Shown here piece by piece: positions 25,628 through 32,990 of a stretch of DNA of 64,000 nt (positions are counted from its first letter, which is position 1; each line of letters opens with the position of its first letter). The position numbers and the translations under genes are program-made. Location of the stretch: positions 6,696,001 through 6,760,000 of the forward strand of contig NZ_FNTQ01000001.1 of assembly GCF_900105755.1 (NCBI RefSeq), in the 5' to 3' direction. Source of the stretch: Streptomyces sp. Ag109_O5-10 (lineage in GTDB: Bacteria > Actinomycetota > Actinomycetes > Streptomycetales > Streptomycetaceae). Under the pieces are notes generated by a model. That model searched no databases. It was given only the letters and a program-made list of their open reading frames with translations, and had not been told where the DNA came from.

Positions 25628-25660
25628 GGCTGCGGGAGAATTCCCGCAGCCAGTGCACTG
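25628..25660 (+). promoter_or_regulatory. Hairpin plus palindrome in the TetR gene leader
   Basis: GGCTGCGGGA-GAAT-TCCCGCAGCC is a perfect 10-bp stem with a 4-nt loop (25628-25651). CAGTGCACTG, a perfect 10-bp palindrome, follows immediately (25651-25660). Both lie just before the ribosome site GAGAGGA. It could be an operator pair or an RNA element; no run of T follows, so it is not a standard terminator. Confidence 0.5.
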
Positions 25661-25675
25661 AGAGGACGGTACGAC

Positions 25676-26299
25676 GTGACGCTTGCCGACAGCGGACCGC
25701 GGTCCATCACTCCGGCCCGCGGCCGCCCCCGCAGCGAGGCGGTGGAGATCGCCATCCTGGAGGGCGTGATGAAGCTCCTGGAGGAGGGCGTCCCGCTCGC
25801 CGAGCTCTCCATCGAGCGGATCGCCCGGACCGCCGGTGTCGGCAAGGCCACCATCTACCGCCGCTGGAACGGCAAGGAGGAACTCTTCGTCGACGTCATG
25901 CGCGCCGCCGAGCCCCCCGACCCCGAACTCCCCGGCACCTCCATGCGCGACGACCTCGTCGTGCTGCTCGAGTCGCTGCGGCAGCGCGGTCTGATGAACC
26001 GTTCGTCGGCCATCCTGCACAACGTGTACGCCCAGATGAAGAGCAGCCCCCGCATCTGGAACGCCTACCACACCAACGTCGTCACCCCCCGGCGTGAACT
26101 CGGCAAGGAAGTGCTGCGCCGGGGCCAGCGCAACGGCGAACTCCGCGCCGACATCGACGTCGACCTGGCCAACGACATGTTCACCGGACCGATGCTGCTC
26201 AGGGCCATCCTGCGGCCGGACGCGGAACTCCCCGAGGGCCTGGCCGAACAGATCGTCGACGCGGTGCTGGTGGGCCTGGGCCCCGTCCCGTCGCCCTAG
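25676..26299 (+). CDS. TetR-family transcriptional regulator
   Basis: A 207-aa regulator. The HTH is LSIERIARTAGVGKATIYRRWNGKEELFVDVM (about residues 40-71), preceded by the RGRPRSEA basic arm often seen in this family. The C-terminal ligand domain has a TetR_C-type pattern (LRQRGLMNRSSAILHN). GTG start with GAGAGGA upstream. Most likely it represses the adjacent DHA2 exporter, by analogy with other exporter/TetR pairs. Confidence 0.9.
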   Translation: MTLADSGPRSITPARGRPRSEAVEIAILEGVMKLLEEGVPLAELSIERIARTAGVGKATIYRRWNGKEELFVDVMRAAEPPDPELPGTSMRDDLVVLLESLRQRGLMNRSSAILHNVYAQMKSSPRIWNAYHTNVVTPRRELGKEVLRRGQRNGELRADIDVDLANDMFTGPMLLRAILRPDAELPEGLAEQIVDAVLVGLGPVPSP

Positions 26300-26478
26300 C
26301 CAGTGTTCGCGTTTCGTCACAGACCCCGCCGACCCGCCGGTAACCGGAACCCCTTCGCTCGGCTTGTTCGTCATCCTCTTCCGTACGGCCGTCATGTGAC
26401 GGCGGGAGAGGAGCCGATCATCCCCTAGGGTCGTAACCGGGGGACGACGGTGTGCACGGCAGGTTGTGAGGCAGGCGT

Positions 26479-27531
26479 ATGGCGCAGCAGGCGTACATGA
26501 CGGAGACGGACAACGGCGGCTCGGGACCCGAGCGGCGGGGAGACCGGTTCCGGCGCCTGGTGGAACGGCTGCTGAAGGGCTGGCGAAACGATCCGCGCAT
26601 CTGGCGCCGGGGCATCGTCACCGCCGTGGTGGCGCTGCTCCTCGCCGGGGTGATGCTGCTGCACTCACGCATCCCCAACGCCGTCGGCAACCTCGGCAGT
26701 CTCACCGAGACCTTCCTGCCCTGGCTGGGCCTGTTGATCCCGATTCTGCTGGTCATCGGCTTCCTGCGCAGGTCGGCGACCGCGTTGATCGCCGTCCTCC
26801 TCCCGGCGATCGTCTGGCTGAACCTGTTCGGCGGGCTGCTCACCGACAAGCAGGGCAGCGGCGGCGACTTCATGGTGGCCACGCACAACGTCAACGCCGA
26901 CAACCCCGACCCGACCGGCACGGCCGACCGGCTCGCCTCCTCGGGCGCCGACGTGCTCGCCCTGGAGGAGCTGACGGCGACGGCCGTACCGGCGTACGAG
27001 AAGGCGCTGGCGTCGGCGTACAAGTACCACGCGGTCGAGGGCACGGTCGGCCTGTGGAGCAAGTACCGGCTGACCGGCGTGAAGGCCGTCGACATCAAGC
27101 TCGGCTGGACGCGCGCGATGCGTGCCACGGTCGCCACCCCGGACGGCCCCCTCGCCGTCTACGTCGCCCATCTCCCGTCCGTGCGCGTCAAACTGAACGC
27201 CGGTTTCACCGCCCGGCAGCGTGACACGAGCGCGGACGCGCTGGGTGAGGCCATCGCCGATGAGACGCTGCCCCGGGTGATCCTCCTCGGCGACCTCAAC
27301 GGCACCATGAACGACCGCTCCCTCAACGGCGTCACCTCGCAGATGCGCTCCACGCAGGGCGCGGCGGGCAGCGGCTTCGGGTTCAGCTGGCCGGCCGCGT
27401 TCCCGATGGCCCGCATCGACCAGATCATGGTCAAGGGCGTGGAGCCGGAGAGCTCGTGGACCCTCGCGAGGACCGGCAGCGACCACCTCCCGATCGCGGC
27501 CCGCGTGAGTCTGACCACATCGGGATCGTAA
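26479..27531 (+). CDS. Membrane-anchored endonuclease/exonuclease/phosphatase-family protein
   Basis: A 350-aa protein. Three N-terminal transmembrane segments (about 40-60, 72-93, 98-120) anchor an extracytoplasmic EEP domain. The domain has THNVNADN, a metal-binding Glu in LALEELTA, GDLNGTMND and SDHLPI at the C-terminus. It likely hydrolyses phosphodiester bonds of a lipid or nucleotide outside the cell; the substrate is unknown. The ATG at 26479 follows AGGCAGG. Confidence 0.87.
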   Translation: MAQQAYMTETDNGGSGPERRGDRFRRLVERLLKGWRNDPRIWRRGIVTAVVALLLAGVMLLHSRIPNAVGNLGSLTETFLPWLGLLIPILLVIGFLRRSATALIAVLLPAIVWLNLFGGLLTDKQGSGGDFMVATHNVNADNPDPTGTADRLASSGADVLALEELTATAVPAYEKALASAYKYHAVEGTVGLWSKYRLTGVKAVDIKLGWTRAMRATVATPDGPLAVYVAHLPSVRVKLNAGFTARQRDTSADALGEAIADETLPRVILLGDLNGTMNDRSLNGVTSQMRSTQGAAGSGFGFSWPAAFPMARIDQIMVKGVEPESSWTLARTGSDHLPIAARVSLTTSGS

Positions 27532-27679
27532 AAACTCCAGGTCAGCGGCCCATTCCTGGCTTTGTAAGGACAATCGGGCGCCGCGCCGTAACCTGGCGGA
27601 ATACTGGGGCTGGGACACTTTGTTCCGTAGCTGAACTTATAACGCACGGAACCCCGCTCCCCGAAAGGCGAAGCCCTTC

Positions 27680-28903
27680 ATGCCTCTGGCCCTGCTCGCC
27701 CTGGCCGTCGGCGCTTTTGGTCTCGGCACCACCGAGTTCGTGATGATGGGCCTGCTGCCCGACGTCGCCGACGACCTCCACATCTCGATCCCCGCCGCCG
27801 GCCACCTGGTCTCGGCGTACGCCCTCGGCGTCGTCATCGGCGCCCCGCTCCTGGCCGCCCTCACCGCGCGCCTGCCCCGCCGCAGGGTCCTGATCTCCCT
27901 GATGGCCCTGTTCGTCGCGGGCAACGCGCTCTCGGCCCTCGCCCCCGGCTACGACTCCCTGCTCGCCGCCCGCTTCCTCAGCGGCCTCCCGCACGGTGCC
28001 TTCTTCGGCGTCGGCGCGGTCGTCGCCACCGGCCTGGTGGCACCCGAGCGCAAGGCCCGCTCGGTCTCCCTGATGTTCATGGGCCTGACCGTCGCCAACA
28101 TCGCGGGCGTCCCGGTGGCCACCCTCATGGGCCAGCACCTCGGCTGGCGGGCGACCTTCCTGGGCGTGAGCCTCATCGGCGTCGCGGCGATGGCCGCGGT
28201 GTTCTTCCTGATCCACCCCACGCACGCCCCCGCCCCCGCCTCCGGTCTGCGCGGCGAAATCACCGCCCTGCGCTCCCTCCCGGTCTGGCTGGCCCTCGCC
28301 ACCACGGTCGTCGGCTTCGCCGCCCTGTTCTCCGCGTACAGCTACATCACCCCGATGCTGACGGGCGCCGCCGGTTACGCCGGCTCGGACGTCACCCTGC
28401 TCCTCGCCCTCTTCGGTGTCGGCGCCACCATCGGCAACCTCGTCGGCGGCCGCCTCGCCGACCACGCGATGCGCGGCACGCTCTTCGGCGGCCTGGCGTC
28501 GATGGTCGCGGTACTGCTGCTCTTCCCGGTCCTGATGCGAACGGAGTGGAGCGCGGCCCTGGCCGTCGTCCTGCTGGGCGTCGCCGCCTTCGTCACCGGC
28601 TCACCGCTCCAGTTGATGGTGATGGAACGCGCCTCCGCCGGCCCCTCCCTCGCCTCCTCCGCCAACCAGGCCGCCTTCAACCTCGCCAACGCCGGCGGCG
28701 CCTGGATCGGCGGCGTCGCCCTGGCCGCGGACTTCGGCGTCACCTCCCCGGCGATCGCGGGCGCGGCCCTCGCCGTCCTCGGCCTGGGCGTGGCGAGCGT
28801 GGCGTACGCGGTGGACCGGCGCAGGGTGGTGCCGGCACCGGGCCGCGAACGCGTGATCGCCTCCCACGTCCCGGAAGCCACCGACCTGGCGCACTCCTCC
28901 TGA
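27680..28903 (+). CDS. DHA1 MFS exporter (chloramphenicol-resistance/AraJ-like)
   Basis: A 407-aa, 12-helix transporter. The N-terminus LALAVGAFGLGTTEFVMMGLLPDVADDLHISIPAAGHLVSAYALGVVIGAP is the hallmark of the Cmx/CmlR/YdhP group. LTARLPRRRVLI is motif A. It exports a small drug or sugar-like molecule, possibly chloramphenicol-type, though not demonstrated. AAAGG lies 13 nt before the ATG, and an AT-rich patch with TATAAC (about 27637-27642) may be the -10 box. Confidence 0.88.
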   Translation: MPLALLALAVGAFGLGTTEFVMMGLLPDVADDLHISIPAAGHLVSAYALGVVIGAPLLAALTARLPRRRVLISLMALFVAGNALSALAPGYDSLLAARFLSGLPHGAFFGVGAVVATGLVAPERKARSVSLMFMGLTVANIAGVPVATLMGQHLGWRATFLGVSLIGVAAMAAVFFLIHPTHAPAPASGLRGEITALRSLPVWLALATTVVGFAALFSAYSYITPMLTGAAGYAGSDVTLLLALFGVGATIGNLVGGRLADHAMRGTLFGGLASMVAVLLLFPVLMRTEWSAALAVVLLGVAAFVTGSPLQLMVMERASAGPSLASSANQAAFNLANAGGAWIGGVALAADFGVTSPAIAGAALAVLGLGVASVAYAVDRRRVVPAPGRERVIASHVPEATDLAHSS

Positions 28904-29042
28904 CGGCCGGTGTCCCGGCCGGCCGGTGTCGCATGTCCGGCCGGGACGGTGGTCCCTTTCGGGTGACGCGGTTCAGACGGGACGTCGGCGGCCCGGTCTG
29001 CCTACGATGATGCTCTCGACACCAGCCCCTGGGAGGCACGCG

Positions 29043-29657
29043 ATGTCCGCCGCAGCCATCGAGCAGCCCTTCGACGACGAGCCGTTCTCGCTCACGGCCA
29101 TCGCCGAAGAGATCATGGAACGGCATCCGGGCTACCGAGTCGAGATCATCGGAGGCCACCTCCTCGTGACCCCATCACCGGATGCCCCTCACGCCCGCGC
29201 CCTGACCAAGCTCATGCGCCCCTTCATCGAGTCAGGGCTGGACGACGGCGACACCGAGGTCCTCCAGAACGTCGGCCTCTGGCTGCCCACCGGAGCCGAG
29301 GACTACGCCATCCCCGACCTCGCGATCGTGGACGCCGACATCGACGGCCACCTCGTCGAGAACAACGCGTACGACCCCGTCTGCTTCCGTCTCGTCCTGG
29401 AGGTCACCTCCAGCAACTGGAAGGACGACCTGAAGACCAAGGCCGTCGCCTACGCCCAGGCCAAGGTCCCGGTCTACGTCGTCGTCGACCGCAAGCACCA
29501 GCGCGTCCACGTGCTCACCGATCCCACCGGGGAGAAGTACGAGCACCACAGGCCGTACTCGCCCGGCGAGACCGCTACGCTGCCCGACTCGATCGGTGCC
29601 AAGGTCACCCTCGACGTCGACCAGATCCTCAAGGCCGCGCAGAGGAAGACCGACTGA
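29043..29657 (+). CDS. Uma2-family putative endonuclease (PD-(D/E)XK fold)
   Basis: A 204-aa protein of the DUF820/Uma2 family, which is often multicopy in streptomycetes and cyanobacteria. The metal-site residues fit: Asp in YAIPDLAIVDAD, Glu in LVLEVTSSN, then KDDLKTKAVAYAQAKVPVYVVVD, the conserved lysine/tyrosine region. Function is unknown despite the nuclease fold; some members lie near mobile or defence genes. The ATG at 29043 has GGGAGG upstream. It marks the left side of the accessory-looking block. Confidence 0.85.
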   Translation: MSAAAIEQPFDDEPFSLTAIAEEIMERHPGYRVEIIGGHLLVTPSPDAPHARALTKLMRPFIESGLDDGDTEVLQNVGLWLPTGAEDYAIPDLAIVDADIDGHLVENNAYDPVCFRLVLEVTSSNWKDDLKTKAVAYAQAKVPVYVVVDRKHQRVHVLTDPTGEKYEHHRPYSPGETATLPDSIGAKVTLDVDQILKAAQRKTD

Positions 29658-29848
29658 TCAGCCGGCGTCGGCCGGCTGCGGTGCACGCACCAACAGAGCG
29701 AGCAGGATCGGCACGGCAACTCTCCCCAGAGAAACGGCACTTGAGCCAGAAACTCTCCGGGGCCCCCAGGGGCGGCAAGAACACCCCAGCTTCCTTCCCC
29801 GAACCCCTCACAACCCGGCCGGGGTCGGCACCCCGCACGGTCGCCGGA

Positions 29849-30380
29849 TCAGGGAGCGTCCGCTGAGGCCGCGTACGTGACGCCGAAGGCGAATGCACGG
29901 CTTTCGCCCGGTTCCAGGGCGAGGGCGGCGGTTTGGTCCGGGCGGTTGAAGGCGTCGGTCATCGTCTCGACCGGTTCGAGGGCGACGGCGGCGCGGCGGT
30001 CGCGGGCCAGGGTGTCGCCGGTGAAGACGTGCGGGTAGCCGCTGTGCTGCCAGACGCGCAGTTCCTCGCCGGTCGCGGGATCGGCCAGTACCGTCTCGAT
30101 CCGGCCGCCGGGGCCGGGGGCGAGGTCCGCGTAGCAGGCGTCGATGACCGCGCCGCCCAGTCGTCTCGGCACCCGGAAGTCCATGTCGGGGCGGTCGTCC
30201 AGGGGGATTCGGGCGTCCTCGCCGGGCAGCGGGATCAGGGCGGCGTCGGTGCGGATCAGGGTGTGCGCGGGGATGCGCAGGGTCAGGTCGTCGATGGGGC
30301 GGGACAGGGTGAAGTACGGGTGCCAGCCGGTCGCGTAGGGATCGGTGGTGTCGCCCACGTTCGTCACACGGACGCGATCC
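29849..30380 (-). pseudogene. galM: C-terminal half of an aldose 1-epimerase, 5' end lost
   Basis: About 175 residues match the C-terminal part of a galactose mutarotase: VRVTNVGDTTDPYATGWHPYFTL (with the catalytic-region His), DMDFRVPRRLGG, RVWQHSGYPHVFTGD and VALEPVETMTDAFN. The N-terminal half with the first catalytic His is absent. Upstream of about 30380 the frame stays open but reads antisense through the remnant of a different, oppositely oriented gene. No start codon gives a full enzyme, so this is a truncated relic produced by a deletion or recombination at about 30365-30385. Confidence 0.8.
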
Positions 30381-30556
30381 TCGTCTCCGCGCTGACCTGC
30401 GAACGCCTGGGCGCCGACCCGCCCACGGCCCTGCTCCGCCCCACGTCGCCCGCCCAGGCGCCCCTGGAGACGACGGACCTGACGTTCCCCGAGGGCACCC
30501 GCGGTACGGGCACGGACGGTTCGGCGCCGCGCCCGATGCAGCCGACCGTGAGCTGA
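30366..30556 (+). pseudogene. 3' remnant of an unidentified gene, head-to-head with the epimerase relic
   Basis: An open frame ends in HTDAILVSALTCERLGADPP, LRPTSPAQAPLETTDLTFPEG and a Gly/Ser-rich tail before TGA at 30554-30556. Codon bias (GC at third positions) fits a genuine coding end, but upstream the frame runs into the antisense of the epimerase relic and there is no plausible start. The parent family is not recognised. Confidence 0.5.
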
Positions 30557-30609
30557 CCGGGACACCGGCGGGGAGCTGCCCGGGACACCGCCCGGGAGCT
30601 GACCGGGAC
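30550..30609 (+). repeat. 23-bp tandem repeat, about 2.6 copies
   Basis: The units begin GAGCTG(A/C)CCGGGACA at 30550, 30573 and 30596, an exact 23-bp period. The first unit contains the stop codon of the preceding gene remnant. Confidence 0.75.
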
Positions 30610-30625
30610 GGACGCGAGCCGTCCC
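30605..30625 (+). terminator. Hairpin GGGACGG/CCGTCCC
   Basis: A 7-bp perfect stem with a 7-nt loop directly after the 23-bp repeats. It may be the old terminator of the truncated gene. No T-run follows. Confidence 0.4.
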
Positions 30626-30779
30626 GATCAGGAGTGTGGGCAGGTGCCCGGAGCACCCGGCCACTTCTGCACCCAACGCCAGGGGCATACGGCGCTCCTG
30701 CACCGATCGGCGCGGCTTCCGGAGGGCTTGTGGTGCAGATGGCCGTCATGGTGACGAGGCCGTGCGGCAAGATGAGGAC

Positions 30780-31409
30780 GTGAACAATCGCGGTGTGCGC
30801 TGGCTGGCGGAGTCCGAGTGGCAGAACAGCGTTACCTTCGCCCGCGGGATCACGCCGGACGAGCTAGCTGTCCGGCTCGGTGCTTCACCGGGCGGTGCGA
30901 AACCGCTGGTGACCGCCTGGGAAGCCGTCGGGCTTCTCACCGAGGCAGACATCGGCGTCGCACGGGTGGGGGAAGCGCAGGGGTGGGCTTTCGCCGCCGA
31001 ATACGGGGAAGCCCCCGGGACGAGGCACGACATCCTTAAGAGGATTTCGCGCAACGGTGTCGAGGCGGTGAATCTCGATCCCCAGGCATTCCATCCGCCT
31101 CCCTTCTTCTCCTACGCAGCCGACGGTGAGTTGCTGTGCTCGTTCGGTCTTGGCGAGGAACGGAGACGCTGGGGATCACAGCCGGATCTTCTCCAGCAGG
31201 AGCTTAAAGCGGCGGGCATCATCCTCCCGACGGGTGATTACCTTCGGGTGAGCGGTGCACGGTACAGCCCGCGGCTCGCCATGTCGCTAGGTGTGATCGA
31301 AATGCATTTCGGTATCTCATTGCCGCGCGATCTGCTGGAGGACGGCAGGCTACCGCTCGTACTAGTCAGCGGAAGCGCTTCCCTCGACTCGCTAACCGAC
31401 AGCGTTTGA
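30780..31409 (+). CDS. DUF6461-family protein
   Basis: A 209-aa protein starting NNRGVRWLAESEWQNSVTFARGITPDELAVRLGA, the pattern of DUF6461 proteins. These are common in accessory regions of actinomycetes and have unknown function. A central FAAEYGEAPGT and late GDYLRVSGARYSPRLAMSLG can be seen. GTG start at 30780 with GAGGA upstream. The second half has visibly lower GC and more relaxed codon use (e.g. CTTAAG, CTAACC) than its neighbours, consistent with acquired DNA. A terminator follows. Confidence 0.7.
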   Translation: MNNRGVRWLAESEWQNSVTFARGITPDELAVRLGASPGGAKPLVTAWEAVGLLTEADIGVARVGEAQGWAFAAEYGEAPGTRHDILKRISRNGVEAVNLDPQAFHPPPFFSYAADGELLCSFGLGEERRRWGSQPDLLQQELKAAGIILPTGDYLRVSGARYSPRLAMSLGVIEMHFGISLPRDLLEDGRLPLVLVSGSASLDSLTDSV

Positions 31410-31417
31410 AAACATGA

Positions 31418-31448
31418 GGTGGTAGGCGTCCGCCTTTTTCCTGCCACC
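31418..31448 (+). terminator. Terminator after the DUF6461 gene
   Basis: GGTGGTAGG pairs with CCTGCCACC (one mismatch) and an inner GGCGTCCGCC hairpin precedes TTTTT. It lies between convergent genes and may serve both. Confidence 0.65.
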
Positions 31449-31473
31449 ACCGGAGGCGAGATGCGTGGTCGGC

Positions 31474-31830
31474 TCAGTTGCCCAGTTCGCACCAGACCGT
31501 TTTGCCGGCCGGGTGCTCGTGGACGCCCCAGCGGTTGGTCACTGCGGTGAGGAGGGTCAGGCCTCGGCCCGACTCATCCGTTTCTGTGGCCAACAGGAGG
31601 AGAGGCAGGGCCCGTGGGTCGGGATCCGTGACCTCGATGCGAGTTCGGCCATGGGTCTGTCCATCGGTCACCCGAACCGTCACCGGTGTTCCCTCGCCCA
31701 CATGGTCGATCACGTTGGTCAGCAGCTCCGTTGCGCACAGGCGGATGTCGAAGCTGTGGGAGCTGAGGGAGCGGCGTAGCTCCGGTACGGCCTCGGGAGT
31801 GGCCAGGAGGCGGAATTCGAGGTGCTTCAT
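31474..31830 (-). CDS. Anti-sigma-factor-like ATPase (RsbW/SpoIIAB-type HATPase)
   Basis: A 118-aa protein with the GHKL fold. The N-box is LCATELLTNVIDHVGEG (with the Mg-binding Asn), then IEVTDPDPRALP and the G-box DESGRGLTLLTAV. Such small kinases are very frequent in Streptomyces and phosphorylate anti-anti-sigma factors or bind sigma factors; the partner is not in the window. The start codon abuts the broken end of the divergent DUF5753 remnant, so its original promoter may have been replaced. Confidence 0.82.
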   Translation of the reverse strand: MKHLEFRLLATPEAVPELRRSLSSHSFDIRLCATELLTNVIDHVGEGTPVTVRVTDGQTHGRTRIEVTDPDPRALPLLLLATETDESGRGLTLLTAVTNRWGVHEHPAGKTVWCELGN

Positions 31831-31835
31831 CCCTC

Positions 31836-32180
31836 GGTCTGGTCCAGGCCCGTCTCGCCCGTGCGCGCCTCTTCGACGAGGACCACTCCACCCCGGAGTA
31901 CTGGGCGATCCTGCAGGAGTCGCTGCTCACGGACGCGACCCTGCCGCCGGGGGAGATGGCCGAACAACTTGACCGCGTGGCGGAGTTGGCCGGGCGTTGC
32001 CGGATCGTTCCGCAGATCGTCCCGCGGAGGACCGGGGCGTATCCCTTGATGGCGACCTCCATCAAGGTCATGACGTTCCCCGACGCGCCGCCGCTGGTCT
32101 ACACGGAGGCGTCCCTGGCCATGATCGAGGCGGCGGCAGGGGATTACCGAAAGGGCAAGCAGCCGGATCGACTTGAGTGA
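31836..32180 (+). pseudogene. Headless DUF5753 regulator (XRE family remnant) with internal deletion
   Basis: The frame reads LARARLFDEDHSTPEYWAILQES, GEMAEQLDRVAELAGRCRIVPQIVPRRTGAYP and FPDAPPLVYTEASLAMIEAAAGDYRKG. This is the ligand-domain half of the XRE/DUF5753 regulators that pair with DUF397 proteins. The N-terminal helix-turn-helix (roughly 150 residues) is missing. VYTE joins directly to ASLAMIEA, skipping the about 35 residues normally between them. ATG 31956 could still yield a 74-aa fragment. It overlaps the DUF397 gene start, as in intact pairs. Confidence 0.72.
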
Positions 32181-32437
32181 CGCGCTCTGGTTCAAGAGCA
32201 GCTACAGCAACGGTGACAGCGGTGACTGCGTCGAGGTCGCGAGCGACTTCCCCGGCGCCGCCCGTTGGCGCAAGTCGAGCTACAGCAACGGTGACGGTGG
32301 CAACTGTGTCGAGGTCGCCGACGGCTTCCCCGCCCTCGTCCCCGTCCGCGACTCGAAGACCGCCCCCCCACGGCCCCACCCTCCTCCTCGCCGCCACCGC
32401 CTGGACCCCCTTCGTCGACTTCCTCAAGTCGGCGTAA
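32173..32437 (+). pseudogene. DUF397 protein gene with frameshift in a C7 tract
   Basis: The first frame (TTG start at 32173) gives LWFKSSYSNGDSGDCVEVA and then a second WRKSSYSNGDGGNCVEVADGFP...VRDSKT, i.e. a doubled DUF397 motif. After a run of seven C (32363-32369) the expected ending HGPTLLLAATAWTPFVDFLKSA continues in the +1 frame to TAA at 32437. One extra base (or two missing) explains it. It could be a real inactivation, a contingency locus or a base-calling error. Confidence 0.75.
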
Positions 32438-32444
32438 CGCAAAG

Positions 32445-32475
32445 GGGGCGTGAGGTCACCAGGACCCCACGCCCC
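32445..32475. repeat. 31-bp direct repeat, left copy (terminator-like hairpin)
   Basis: Begins GGGGCGTGAGGTCACC and ends CCCACGCCCC, with an 8-bp GGGGCGTG/CACGCCCC stem. Identical over 31 bp to 35425-35455; CAAA precedes both. It follows the DUF397 stop and lies downstream of the leftward tRNA-Gln, so it may terminate both. Confidence 0.85.
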
Positions 32476-32513
32476 ACCGTACCGGCAGCAGATCACCGGC
32501 GTGTCCGTGCTTG

Positions 32514-32585
32514 CTGGGATACCAGGACTCGAACCTGAACTAACGGAACCAGAAACCGTCGGGCTGCCAATTACCCCATATCCCA
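32514..32585 (-). tRNA. tRNA-Gln (anticodon CUG)
   Basis: A 72-nt cloverleaf on the minus strand. The acceptor stem is TGGGATA/TATCCCA with G as discriminator. A GGG/CCC D-stem, the anticodon loop TTCTGGT and the T-arm with GGTTCGAGTCC are all present. Anticodon CUG reads CAG. The encoded 3' end is CAG-CA-like, without a full CCA. It lies 405 bp from the start of a gene whose 51 Gln codons are all CAG. Confidence 0.93.
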
Positions 32586-32990
32586 TTCACCCCGAGGGCC
32601 GCGGGAGCTCGGCCGGTCGGGCGCTGCCCTACCGCGTATCGCTGTAAGGCCTTGCCCAATCTATCCGCGCTCTCCGTGATGCCTGGTGATGTGCCGGGAG
32701 TGTCGAGCGGAATTCTCGGGTCCCCGAAGCCCCCTGCCGCCGCCGCGGCGCCGGCGGTGAGTGAGTGCCGCCCGCACGGGTCGTTCGCCGCCTTCAGCAG
32801 CAGTTCATCCTGCCGCGTCCCTGGCCGGTTCGCCGGTCACCGGGGCCGATCGGGCGATTCCTCGCCCCGAGTGGCTCGCCGAATTGTGGGGTGCTCCGGT
32901 ATCACCGTAGCTTCAACATGTCGGAATTATTCCGAAAAGGTCAACAAAATCCCATATGTTGATCTTCCTGTAACATCGAACGGAGCATCC
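32586..32990. other. 405-bp region between tRNA-Gln and the Gln-rich gene
   Basis: An open frame from ATG 32652 runs into the Gln-rich gene, but its Ser/Ala/Arg-rich translation has no recognisable content, so I treat it as non-coding. The left part must hold the leftward tRNA promoter. The right 110 bp are unusually AT-rich and contain two inverted repeats. Confidence 0.5.
32921..32962 (+). promoter_or_regulatory. Two inverted repeats in the Gln-rich gene promoter region
   Basis: TCGGAAT-T-ATTCCGA (32921-32935, 7-bp arms) and TCAACA-N10-TGTTGA (32941-32962, 6-bp arms) lie 29-70 bp upstream of the ATG in an AT-rich patch. They are likely operator or promoter elements. Confidence 0.55.

Noticed and set aside
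30550..30609. CRISPR or plasmid iteron array
   Set aside because: Only about 2.6 head-to-tail 23-bp units without spacers, and no Rep gene nearby.
29849..30703. A full-length 284-aa epimerase on the minus strand
   Set aside because: Upstream of about 30380 the residues are antisense-type Arg/Gly sequence with no epimerase N-terminal motifs. I therefore call a truncated relic.
32652..32990. Upstream extension of the Gln-rich protein from ATG 32652
   Set aside because: The added 113 residues are compositionally odd (Ser/Arg/Pro), the DNA becomes AT-rich with inverted repeats near 32920-32962, and ATG 32991 has its own GGAG.
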